Source: Gavia stellata
Lineage: Eukaryota > Chordata > Aves > Gaviiformes > Gaviidae
Direction: 5' to 3'
NCBI RefSeq assembly: GCF_030936135.1
Contig: NC_082613.1
Coordinates: 372,001 to 436,000, forward strand
DNA: 64,000 bases
Shown here: one piece after another, positions 1 through 11,200 of the stretch
Numbering within the stretch: the first letter of the stretch is position 1
Layout: the number at the start of each line of letters is the position of its first letter
The notes under the pieces: generated by a model
What the model saw: only the letters and a program-made list of their open reading frames with translations
Told to the model about the DNA's origin: nothing
The model's database searches: none
Position numbers and translations under genes: made by a program

Positions 1-3000
1 AGCTGATTTGCAGGAGTCAGGCTTTTAGAAACGGTGCCGTTTCCTACTTTTGCTCTGTCCAAGGGAGCGCTCAAGCACTTCCTAATTCATAGACAAGGAA
101 TAAATGTCATGTGTAGTAACAACGGCCCTGATCCAGAAGGAAGATGCCCAGCAAATGAAGTGCCTAAAGGAAGAGATAGAATTGGAAACACTGACCTCAC
201 CCAGGTCCAATTGGTGCCATTCCAAAGGCATTCTCCATCTCCTGCCTCCTAACTCATGTTTTGCTGGGTCTTTCTGGCCTGAGAAAATTGATTACAGAAG
301 GATCAAAGGCAATTAAAGCCTGAAATCATGTTCTCCAGGAAATGCTAATTGTGTTGGAAGGGATGGTAGAAAGCATCCGAGCCCAGCAACCCGGAAGGGG
401 TGCTAGATAATATGGAGCGACACATGGAGCTACTGAATCCAGAGCTCAAGGGCTAGGCAAGCAGATGTCTGAACTCTCTGCAGGTCTCATTAAGAGCATG
501 TAATGGGTGATAGAAGATCTGAAAATGATAACAATCAAAAGCAAAATTTTTAGGATTCGAGGATTGCCTCAGGGTAGAGGAAGCCTCCTCCAGCCCCTCA
601 GGGATGCCATTCTCAGCATGAGCAGCACAGATGCTGATCTGACGAGGGGGTGAAAAAGAGCATCAAATCTCCACTGGGGCTGAGCGAAAGGTAAATGAGC
701 AGCAGTGGTGCTGTGGCCTGGTACCCAGAGAACTCGGGAGAAGGAAGAGGTAAAAGGGAAAAATCAGATTCTTCTCGTACCAGCTGGAGCGGGAGTCTGC
801 TCCTTTTGGGCAGCACCGGTGGCAGCATGGCTGCGGGCCCAGCCGGGAGCTGTGCGCACCTCCCTGGAGCTGGCATGCGCGGGCACTGGAGCTGGCACGC
901 CCGGGCACCAGAGCTGCAGAACAGCTGCCGAGAAGGGGAAGGCAGATGCTCGTGTGACCCTGGGAGTGTGGGAGAGGGCAGGGTTATTGAAATCCAGACC
1001 GGAGGTAGCTTGCTCTCTTCTGCCCTCCTAGTGCTGTTCAAGATTGAGTTACGAGAAGGATTTATTAGTTCTGTCTTTGAAGCTGCCAAGAGCCTCTTCA
1101 GAGAGTGAGTCTGAGAGACTTAATTATTTTATTATTCCTAGTGATGGTACGCTACGATCGGAGTATATTGCGTTCCTAAACTTTTCTCTTACGGCAGTAT
1201 TGACTGGTCCCTGCACACTCAACCCATGTTGGTTTCTGCCTTGTCGGGTGACTTGCTTCTCAAGTAGCAGAGGTGCCGTCTCCTGTCCGTCGCACAAGGT
1301 GATATGATGCGACACGGGATGACATCACTGTGTGGTCAGGAAGAGGGTGGCATAGGAAACCTGTGGAGGAAATGTCAGTTTGTGTAGCAAGATGGCAGTG
1401 ATAGTAAATGGTTGGGCTTGGGGCTTCAGAGAACACATGGCACAACCTTTAGAGTGGTGTGACCGTAGCAGAAAATGCAACCTCATGTGGACTCGGCAGG
1501 AAAATGTAAGTGTGGAGATCCAAACTCGTCTGTTCAGGAAAGCTGTGGATTAACATCTACTCAAAATTTAGTACCACCTCCTGGGAAACACTGCTCCTCA
1601 ACCTTGTGACCTCAAAAATGGACTTAGCAGAAAGCTGCTACAGAGGAAGAGACACAAGAGGCTGCAGGGCCAGGCCTGCCTGGCTTTTCTTTGCAATGAC
1701 TCAGGCTGTGCTGATACAAATAAATCTTCACCAAGACAGACATCCTGAAGCAACTGCCTTGGGTCAGCTGCGTGTAAAGAAACCAAGAGAAATTACATTG
1801 TTTTGTAGGATGTTGCTTTGGATGCATTTTCCAGGATACATTTTCGCAGATCTGGGCAAAATTTTCTTCACTTCTGTGGTCAAATAGACTACATTGCATG
1901 GCAGCAGCACTGCTTTTTCTGGAGTATTTTGGAAGGGAACACAGAAGAAGTTTGCAGGTAACAGGGGTGTAAACACCCGACAGAGAAAACAGTCATCCAG
2001 GGTGCCTGGGGAGCCGTGGGCAGCAGGGAGGAGGCTGGGGCCATCTCAGTGCCTGGAGCGGGCTGGTCTCTGCCGGACTGGGGTCTGCCTGTCCAGCCTT
2101 GGTGAGCAATGTCATAGGTGGAGACGTGAAATTTTTGTGGATCTCCCTTCTGTAGGAAGTGCTCATGTCACCCTGTTCAAGAGAGAAAATGTAGTTTCAT
2201 GATGTTTGAAATAGTGTTTTGTAGTTGTGATTTTTGTCTCTCTCCCTAGCACCGAGTTTCCTGAGCTGAGGTTTCTCAGAGCAGAGCTGTCTGTCGTGCT
2301 GCTGATATATTTAAGTATTGGCTGCTTTATTTGACACTGTGGGTTCAGCAGTGAAAATATTTCTCCTTCCCGTACTTGGAGGTGAGGGGGCTCAGCGATG
2401 CAATCCGCTGTCTGAGCAGTCTCAGCTGAGCTGAGGTTAGTGGCTGCCTCTCTGCGACTTGCGCATGTAATTCCCCTTGATTTCTAGAGACTGTTTCTAA
2501 AAATACAGTGTGGCTTGTGGCAGGTCCTCCTCCCTAACAGGAGCTGGAGCTGACTGTAAACAGAAGGGGAGTCGCCAGCCTTGTGCTGCATTTCCAGAGA
2601 GGTGAGGAGCTGGTGCTACGCCTGGATTTACACAACACTAAAGGGGTGCTGGCCCGGGCCGCTGGGAGAGCTCCCAAGCACAGCGTTTCATCAGACCTGG
2701 GCCAGAGACAGGCTGAGCAGCACATGGAGGTACAGGGCTATGTGCACAGGGATCCTCCGAGCCAGGATCTGACCATGAGCGGAGGCTGGTTACCTGACTG
2801 GTGTGATGGTGCCAGTGAAGGCAACGTCCTGGGCTGAGGGCCAGAGCCTTGCCAGACAGACTCACAGCAAGTGGATCTGTCCCATTTGTTCTGTGGCTTC
2901 GTGTCCGCTAGATCCAGATGCCCAAGGCTTATGTTTAGCTGGGCTAGCTAGGAGTTAGTCCTGGCCTCTTACTGAGATGGTGCCATTAACATTATTTCTA

Positions 3001-5799
3001 TCTGTCTCCCTGCTATGCTGCAGCAAGCTGAGGGAGCAGCACCAAATGACATCTTGTTACGTTTGTGCAAATGATTAGCATAACAATATTTTTTTCCTAG
3101 CTCAACCTTTGTAGGCAATAGGCAGCTTCTCAGCAGACTGCTGTCGGCAGGCTGCCGCACTTGCTTCAGCCTCCCTGCTGCCTGGGGAACTGGTGCTCCC
3201 CTGCTCCTCCTGACAGCTCTGCTGGGGCCATGTGCTGCTCCCCGAGTCTCAGCCACGGTGGCAGATGTGCTGCAGGACCAGGCGGCTGCCCAGGCGGAGG
3301 GTCAGTGGTCCCTGCCTCGGGTACAGAGAAGCCAGGCAATGCATGTGGTGCAGAAAGATCATCTTCTCTGCTGTGGGCAATCCCCTCCACAGGCTGGCAA
3401 CGCTGCAGAACTCGGATCATGTCTGACTGGGGAAGCATGGGTCAGTGCTGGGTGCTGCAGCCTTGCAGGTGGAGTGCTGACATTGCAGGCAGTTATCTCC
3501 CTTCTGAGGCAAACTATCCTCAGAATGACTTGTACAAGTATTCACCTTATTGCTGTCTTCTGCTCTCGGGGATGTTGCCTGCCTGAAGTCTGCTGCTGCA
3601 AGCAGGGATGAGTGAGGTTACCTGGAAAATTCTCTTAATGGATAAAAGCTGCTACATCCAAAGGAAGAGTTTTTCTAGTGACCTGCAGCACAGTTCTGTG
3701 TGCATGAATAAGATCTGGTTTTGAATATCACCCTTGTGGCATTCAGTGCAGCCTCCAAATGTTGGCTGGCGTCGTCTTTTCTCCAGTGTCCTTGCCTTTC
3801 CCTCGTTGAGATCTTCAACGCAGACCTGTGCTCTCAGGTGAACTGGAAGAGATTACTTTCTCCCTGTCTCCTTTATGCTGGAATCCCAGCTCTCCCCAGC
3901 TAGGGTGCCAAAGGCTCCATTCTCCCCAGCAACACAGCCCTATTCTGGCCACACAGAAAACTCCGGTGGGCTGAGTCCAGAAGCCTGGTGACAGGAAGCA
4001 GCAATCTGGCATTTAGCACCATGACAGCTGAGCGCTGTTCTGGGCACAAGCCTGTGCACTGCTGCCTCCCCTCTGGGCACAGACAGCCCATCTTCCTTGC
4101 TCTTGCTGCACCTAGCCGTGCTCGGCTCCAGCACACGTTAGGTGGGCTTCGCCTCTGCACCTGCGTGTCAGCATGGGGGGGCGCGGATTGCCCCAGCTCC
4201 TCCTCTTCCAGACTGCTGTGAAGCAGAGACCAGCCTTGCCCTCGCTTGGCCTTTGCTGGGTTGGCCGCAGCAGTCCTGTGGGCAGCTCATCTGTGCCTCT
4301 GCCGTTTGTACTGGCAGAGCTGGGCCAGGGCTCAGCACCGGGATCCCGGCAGACTCTGCCCGGACTGCATTGCCCCCAGCCCTGAGCAGTCGGGGGGAAG
4401 GTGGGCTCTGTGCTCTGCTCTGCGCCGGCTGCTGCAGGGCGCCGCCAGGATCTGACCCGCTTCCCATCTGGCCAGTGGATCTTTCCTGTCCCGTGGCTCA
4501 GCGTGTGCGTGCCCCTCTGCTCTGCTCTTGGCTCACCTCCTGTTCCCACCACGCCCCGTGTGCTCCCATGCAGCACCTGATCCATACAGCAATTTCCATG
4601 GTGGCAGGCAGCCCAAGAGTCAGAATGAGAATAGATGTCTTTTCCGATCGAAAAGCTGATTGATACAGAAAGGGGCCAGTCCAGCATAAATCAGGTGCAA
4701 CGAGGAGAGGAGAGAGTCTGTAGACAGCAAGCAGCACCTTGCTGTGCACGGGCCAATCTATGTTTTATTAGCTAAAGACTACAGACAGTCGGCAGCGACT
4801 TCTGACATCTGGCCACAATTGTTCAGCTACTCTTCAATCCCTTCCTGCCCGCTCTGCTGCTGGCTGGCAGCAAGTGGCACACATGAGCAGGGAGCTGAGG
4901 TGATTTTCAATCCCTGTTCCTACCCTCCCGGCTCCAGCTCGCCTGTGTGCAGCTGCTGCTTGGGTTCATCTCTGGTGCCGGGGCCCTGGAGGGGCCCATG
5001 AAGTGGTCATGTTAATGGGATTGTAATGGGTTATGCTGTGCTGGCTGAGCCCCTGAAACAGGGTTTGGGCAGAGGGGGAGGATGGCTGACTCAGCTGGGA
5101 GGCTTGGAAGGAGCTCTGCCTGCACCTTCAGAAGTTACGAAGGATCCTGGGGGTATTTGGCCCTCCGGCTGATGCAGGACCCTTCACCCGCAGCTCTTGG
5201 GTTTGGAAGCAGTAACTGCTCTTGCAGGTTCAGTGCCACCTGCAGACCCCCGTCCACTCTGGACTCCACCAGCCAGGTCAGGTCAGGAGGGAGTCTCCAT
5301 GTCAGCAACTGATTTTTTTTTATCCTGATTCCTGCTCTGTGCCACTCTCAGAGGGTCTTCTGGAAGGTTTTTTTTCCCTCTCTCTGCTCCAACTGCGTTG
5401 TTTGTCAGCATGGCTCAGACACCCATGTGCTGTTGCTCCTGTGTCAGGTTCACCGTGTTCTGGGCGCACTGGTGGGTGAGACACTGGCCTGGCCCCAAGA
5501 TGCCCGGCGAAGGGGCACATGCTGGAACGGAGCTGGCCACCTCCAGGCTCTTGGGTTGCCGAGGGGCTGCGGTGCAGGGGAGCCACAAGCTCCCTTCCTG
5601 CTCCCCTGTGATGGAGAGGAGGGAGGCCCCATCCCCTCTTTGGGCGGTTGCTGGAGTTGGTGCACGAACAACTGCTGTGCAAGCGGTAGCAGCCCGCCAG
5701 CACCCCGAGTGTTCATCTCGAGTGTGGAAGGGCTCACAGCGAGTCCGGCTGGCTGTGCTATGGGAGTGACTTTGCTGTGGGTTTACTTGTTTCCTGCAG
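1..5799 (+). other. CDH22: CDH22 intron, 3' part (intron upstream of the penultimate coding exon)
   Basis: No cadherin-like exon is readable in any frame here, so the preceding CDH22 exon must lie before the window. That exon should end in phase 1 with G, because the next exon begins with the last two bases of a GAC codon. The stretch is mostly unique, moderately GC-rich sequence with a pyrimidine tract and TTTCCTGCAG acceptor at its end. The open frames in it have no recognisable domains and look like chance. One region near 390-570 resembles a decayed LINE ORF1 and is listed separately. Confidence 0.75.
390..575 (+). mobile_element. Possible relic of an L1/Tx1-like LINE ORF1 (very decayed)
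   Basis: In the frame running through 510-575 the translation reads IEDLK, eleven residues, then IRGLPQG. This resembles the L1/Tx1-clade ORF1 signature in which an (E)DLEN coiled-coil end is followed about ten residues later by (I/L)RGLPE. Upstream, near 411-450, another frame reads a helical stretch beginning MERHMELL. Stops and frame changes interrupt it. The match is by eye and short, so chance resemblance is a real alternative. L1-like elements are scarce in birds, so a true copy would be ancient. Confidence 0.22.
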
Positions 5800-6051
5800 A
5801 CAACACGGCTGCGGTGCACACACAAAGAATGGGCTTCAATCGCCAGGAGCAAGATGTGTACTTGCTCCCCATTTTGGTGGTGGACAGCGGCCCCCCAGCC
5901 CTCAGCAGCACGGGGACTCTGACCATCCGCATCTGCAGCTGTGACAGCAACGGGGCCATCCAGTCCTGCAACAGCACAGCCTACGTCGTATCAGCTACAT
6001 TGAGCCCTGGTGCCCTCATCGCGCTGCTGGTGTGCATCCTCATTCTGGTCG
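5800..6051 (+). CDS. CDH22: CDH22 penultimate coding exon: end of ectodomain and transmembrane segment
   Basis: This exon encodes the end of the last extracellular cadherin repeat, the membrane-proximal region and most of the membrane helix of a type II classical cadherin, a calcium-dependent homophilic adhesion protein. The acceptor is TTTCCTGCAG ending at 5799 and the donor is GTGAGT at 6052. Both ends are in phase 1, and the length of 252 nt is typical of this exon in type II cadherins. Readable landmarks are DNTAAVHTQRMGFNRQEQ, the typical VYLLP and DSGPPALSSTGTLTI motifs, and a cysteine-containing stretch (ICSCDSNGAIQSC). The hydrophobic segment GALIALLVCILILV follows. CDH22 is preferred over the close paralogue CDH24 because of the tail encoded by the next exon and because CD40 and NCOA5 follow. 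Confidence 0.93.
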
Positions 6052-7433
6052 GTGAGTGCCCACCTGTCCCCCGGCCTCCTCCTGTCCCGTCCCGTCTCCT
6101 CTCCATCCAGCATCACACAAGCGGGTGCAGGCGGTTGCTGTGAGCACAGGGAAGGCTCCTCTGCCACCTCTCTCCTTGCTGGTAGCTGCAGCGTAGGGGG
6201 CAGGAAGCCCGGCCCCCTGCCAGCATGGGACCATCGGGGAAGCTCCCATGTTTGCCCCAGCTCCCCATGTGCTGGGCTCAGTAGGACAGCTGGAGCAGGG
6301 TAGGAGCCGAGGGCTGCTCGCAGGCTGCCATGCCGTGCCTACAGCAGGCATCTCACAACAGACGGGGCGCATGTGCGTCCCAGCGTGGTGGCCAAGGGCA
6401 GCAGGTGTGGGGCACACAGTTGCGCTCATACCTCGGAGTGCAGGGAGGGTCAGCGTTCGAGCGTGCGTGAGCGTGTGGGCAGGACGCTGAGCTGGAGCGC
6501 ACGCAAACCAGAACATTGCCCGGGTCGGGACCTACGCCCTGAAATGCTGCTGCCTGCTACTGACACACTGGCACAAGCTTGTGTTGGGCTGCCACAGTGC
6601 AACGTGAAGGCGCAGGGGAAGTGTGGGCTTGTGTGCGTGTACGAAGGGGCTCTGAGAGAGGAGTGTTGCAGTGCCCTCAGGTTTAGCATAGAGCAGTTGA
6701 TAGATGCTGCTGCTGAAAGCCTTCTGGCATCGGTGCTGGCTCACAACTGGCTCCCGAGGGCTGTGTGGACATCTGCGGAAGCCAGCATGTTGTTCAGTGA
6801 AGTCTCCTCTCTGGCACATCTCTGCTCCCCGTTTCCTGCTGTGTTTCCGTTTAGGAAACCCTTTCCCACAGGGTGCACTTTACACTGGTTTCATTTTTCA
6901 ACACAGCGCAAACAAATTTCTGCCTAATTGCCCAAACGAATAAAGTGCACATCGGTGCTTTAAAGGTGATGGGATGAATGGATGATGATCCAGGACACAT
7001 CTGCGGCTCATTGCTCAGGCACTGTGCCATCTGCTCCACATTCACCCTCCCAACATTTGGCTGCTGCTGTGGTTCATGCACCCCCTTTTCCTACTCATCT
7101 TCTGCAGAATCCATCCCTTTGTCTGTCCAGCTGTGCGTTCATCCATCTGTCCCTCCTGTCTCAGTGGTTGCACTGCATGGGAAAGGAAGCTCCCGGTCTG
7201 CACTGGAGCCCAGGCAAACCTCTCTTGCAGCCAGTGACACAGCACAGCTGCTACTTGATAAGCCTGGCTGATAGGAACCGGCTGGCATGCTGGCGGTCTC
7301 GGCTGCGGGGCTCCCCATGCCAGAGGGTGCTGTACTTCTGCACCCTGATGCCGAGCACAGGCTGTCCTCGCCCCCACGGGAACGCAGTTTGCGCAAGCCC
7401 CTGCACCCGTCTGACCGTCTCTTCCTTTCCCAG
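6052..7433 (+). other. CDH22: CDH22 last intron
   Basis: The intron runs from GTGAGT at 6052 to CTTTCCCAG ending at 7433. It is unique, GC-rich sequence with some TG-rich stretches. I see no exon or recognisable element inside it. Confidence 0.85.
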
Positions 7434-7972
7434 TGCTGGTCCTTCTGATCCTCACGCTGAAGCGACACCACAAAAGCCACCTGACGTCCGAGGATGACGA
7501 GGACATGAGGGACAATGTCATCAAATACAACGACGAAGGGGGTGGTGAGCAGGACACAGAGGCCTATGACATGTCAGCGCTGCGCAGCCTCTACGACTTC
7601 AATGAGATCAAAGGCACCGATGGAGGTGGGGGCCCAGGAGAGGGGGGCCCAAGCGGAAACCCAGCCTCCGAGCTCCATGCCCTCCCACAGTGGGTGCAGA
7701 GCCCAGACCTGGACTTCTCTGTGTTCAGAGACTATATCTGCAAGAAGGTGGAGCAGGCAGATGAGGACCTCTCCGTGCCGCCCTACGACTCGTTCCAGAC
7801 CTATGCCTTCGAGGGCTCAGACTCCCCCGTGCCCTCCCTGAGCTCCATCAACACCTGGTCCAGCGGCTCGGAGCAGGACTTCTCCTATCTGGGGGGCTGG
7901 GGACCACGTTTCCGGCAGCTGGCAGCGCTCTACGCTGGGCGCAGAGGCGAGGAGGACAGCGAGGAGTCCTAG
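7434..7972 (+). CDS. CDH22: CDH22 last coding exon: cytoplasmic catenin-binding tail
   Basis: Joining G from the previous exon to TG here gives Val and continues the membrane helix (VLVLLILTLKRHHKS). The exon then encodes about 170 cytoplasmic residues up to the TAG at 7970-7972. Landmarks are the juxtamembrane acidic block DEDMRDNVIKYNDEGGGEQD, which in classical cadherins lies in the p120-catenin binding region, then YDMSALRSLYDFNEIKG, a Gly/Pro-rich insert (GGGGPGEGGPSGNP), PDFSVFRDYI-like residues (LDFSVFRDYICKKV) and SVPPYDSFQTYAFEG. The distal beta-catenin-binding part contains SLSSINTW, SGSEQDFSYL and WGPRFRQLAALYAG. The Gly-rich insert and the ALYAG(H)RG-type end are what I recall for CDH22. 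The protein would sit in the plasma membrane at cell contacts, linking to actin through catenins. Confidence 0.94.
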
Positions 7973-8255
7973 CCGTCCCGCCAACCCCCTGCGAGGCTCC
8001 CAGCACCTCCTGGACGGGGGCTCTGTGCCGCGAGGGGACAGTGTGCGCCTCCGGCCGGGCTCCACAGCTGCTGGAGAGGGGCTGTGCGGAGGGGCTGGGG
8101 GGCACCGGGCAACGTGCTCCTAGGCAGCTGCCTCTTCTTTGGGGTGCCTGTGCACCCACACGGTGAGGCTGGGGTTCCCAAAGGAGCCACTGGGGCCGTC
8201 GTCATCTCCTTAATACCAGTCTCCATTAAAGCACTACGCATTAATTTAAGAAAGA
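7973..8255 (+). other. CDH22: CDH22 3' UTR (inferred)
   Basis: Non-coding sequence follows the stop codon up to the first polyadenylation signal. The cleavage site is not visible directly and the end is placed about 15-25 nt past the signal. A longer 3' UTR using later signals cannot be excluded. Confidence 0.55.
8225..8230 (+). terminator. CDH22: Polyadenylation signal ATTAAA for CDH22
   Basis: ATTAAA, the commonest variant of AATAAA, lies about 250 nt after the CDH22 stop in an abruptly AT-rich stretch. Confidence 0.55.
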
Positions 8256-11200
8256 GAAAAATCTAATTCAAGAGAGTTTGGAGGGGGATTCTCCCCCACA
8301 AATTATCATTTAAATAGATCTGTTCAGCGAGCCCAGGTTAGGCGAGGAAGAGGAAACCGGGAGCCTTTTGTTGTCTAAATTGTTTTTGTCACTTGAGTCA
8401 GAGCATTTGAAGTGCTTTGATTTATTTAAGAGCTTTCCTTGCAGAGGGAAACAAGCTTTTAACTTCTGTTCAGCTTTTTCCCCCTTATGTTTGCTCGCTT
8501 TTTGGAGTCCTCCTTCTCTCTGCGTGGGCTCCTCGGCCATGCCCAGCTGCTGGCACAGCGTCGGAGGGAGCATGCCACACTGGGGATGTGCTTGCTGGAT
8601 GCAGGCTCCAAAGTCGCATCCTCCGTGGAGCGACCAGTGCTCTAGAGTTCATTTCAAAACACACTTTGCCTCTAAGCTGCACTTGCTTCACCTCTCAGTT
8701 CTTAGACCTTTCTTGTGGTTATCAAAGATGCTTGTGATTTGAAGGGGCCCTCCCTCTCTGCACAGCAGGTGTTGTCTGCGAGGTCCTGATGTGCCCCACG
8801 GCCCTGGTGATGGATGGGGACGTCCCACCCGCCGCCAAGGCACAGTGCTGTGGCCTGAGCCATGGAGCAGCCGTGGTGCTGGGGAGCGCCATCAGCGGGG
8901 CACAGAGCGGCGCTCCCCGGGTCGGCTCTGCCAGCCCCTCGGGGCGGGCTGGGGCCGGGTCTGCAGGGCTCTCAGCCAAGCGCTAGCTTTCTACCAAATG
9001 GCGTGGTCTGCGCAGGGCAGAAGGCAGGACACCAGTGCACCCTGGCCTTCAGTGGTGGGGGAGAGCTGCATCCTGGCTAGAGGACCATGCTGTAGGGTGC
9101 GAGAGAACCCCAGCCTCCTGGTTTGGAGGGATAATTCCTGCTTACACCCAGCTAACAGCAAAGCATCACCGTCAGTGATAGAAAAGACATCCTCAGGACA
9201 TGTGCATGAGGCCAGATCCTCCTGGCGCTGCTGCATGCCCAAGCTGGTTGCTGCAGGCTAGGCAGCAGGTCTGTGACACCCCGGGGTACCCAGGGTGTCC
9301 CCACCCCAGCACAGTGCCCTGGCAAGAAACCTGCACGAGCTCTCACAGCAGGGCCGTCTTTGCATGAAAACTCTGGTTTCGAGAGGCAGGTCGGGAGGAG
9401 GCCAGCGGGATTTGCCATTGCTCCTTGGGCTGCAGATGATGCCGGAGGAAAGCACTCGGTGCCCTGCACCTTTCCAGCCTGCTGACTTCCCCCAGGATAA
9501 ACTGAACAGCGCGTCGAGCAATGCCTGCAGGCAGCTTCTCAGGCCACGCTGGCTAGTGCAGCTCCTTCTCTGTTCATGTTGGAAACAGAAAATCAATTAA
9601 ATCATTGATAGGTAACTGATAAGGTCTCCCAAGGCCTAACACATCTTGAGCTTGTCTTTAGGTTTGTCCTTTTAGTTTAGCCACAGTGTTTTCTACCCTT
9701 GGAGAAGGTTTAAATATAAATGTACATGTGTGTTCATTTTTTACTGTGTTTTGCTTTCCGGCTGCTGGTGTCGGTCCTTTGGCTGTAGCACGAGACCTGA
9801 CAGCGGAGAGGGACAGGACCTGTCTTTGCTACAGCTCCCACCCTCAGCTGCTCCTGCCCTTGGCTGTTCTTGCTGCTGCCGCCATGTCCACCCAGGCAGG
9901 AGCCGCAGCTTGGCTTTTGTGCTGGGACTGGGAGCTGCTTGCTTCTCAGGGTCTCTCCAGTCCCCCCCCAAGGAGGCAGCAGGCGCCCCGCTGCTGGCAC
10001 CCACACCCTTGTGTGCTGCTGGTTCACTGTGATGATGCTGGGGAGGCAGCGGGGCCAACAGGCTGCTTCGCACTGGCCCTCGAGTGCCGGCTCTGGCCAT
10101 GCCGCCTCTGGCCATGCCGCCTCAGGCAGGTGATGCCCCAAACCCCGGAGCAGGAGAATGGAGCAAGCCCTCTCTTTCCTCAGGAATGTGTTTGTGTTTT
10201 CCCTCCGGGCTGAAGAGCTGTGCCCAAAGCCCTCTGGAGCTGGCCCTTCCTCTAGCAAGTGTTGTGCAATAGCAGGGCTCTGTCTGTAGGAGATGGGGTC
10301 TGACAGGGTACGTGTTTAGCAACCCTCCCTCCGGGTTATTCTCCATCCCCAGTCAGCCAGTCCTCCCCAATGCGCATGCACCCACGCTTGCGTTTTAATT
10401 TCTATCCCACGTGTAAATACGGGAGGAGCACGGTGCCGAGCGAGCCGGCCGCTCCACGCGGCGCTGCCCCGCACTGCGGGCCCACCTGCACCCAGTGGAA
10501 GGAGCTGGCAGCTGCCACGATGTCTGATGGAGTCACTTTGGTTTTCTTTCTCTACCCAAATGAAATTAGGAGGTTGATTTCCTCACCCTTGTTATTTTTT
10601 CAAGGTCTTTCTAGGACCTGGAAATAAATTATTTCCTTGTCGTCTAGCATGAGTCTTATTTGCTTATTTTGTCTTGTTCGTTTCCTCATATTGCACTGTC
10701 AATGTGGTCCCACCAGCGCCTCCCCAGAGGGACCAGGCTGGCTGCGCTGCTGGCAGGACGGGCTGCGGCACAGCCCAGCGTGGCGTGTTCCCTGCCAGGA
10801 GCCAGTGGCCAAACCACCTGCCTCCAGCACCAAGTCCTACTGGCAGGGCACTGCTTCTCTGGCTTCTTCCCATTTTTCATTGAAATGCTCATCAGAAAGA
10901 GCTTCTTCAAGAGAAGGGTCAGTTTTTCTGTCTGAATTTGAAGGAAATGAAAAAAAAATGCCCTTGGCTTTCTCCGTCTCTTCAAGAGGAGAAGGTTGGG
11001 TTGTGCTTTGAGTAGCACAAGGTGCTGGGTGAGTGCTCCAGGGTGGCTGTGGTGCCTGCCGGCCGTGTCCGCTGCCAGCAGGAGCCACCCCCCAGCACTG
11101 GGGTCCAGGGTCTGAGCTGCCGCAGCCAGGTGCAGGCTCCTTGGCGCGGCCCCAGAAGCAGCTTTTCCTGCGAGGGGGTCATCATGCCTTCGTCCTGCAG

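Noticed and set aside
5427..5799. In-frame extension of the CDH22 exon upstream of 5800
   Set aside because: It lies before a clear TTTCCTGCAG acceptor. The 252-nt exon length and cadherin homology both start at 5800.
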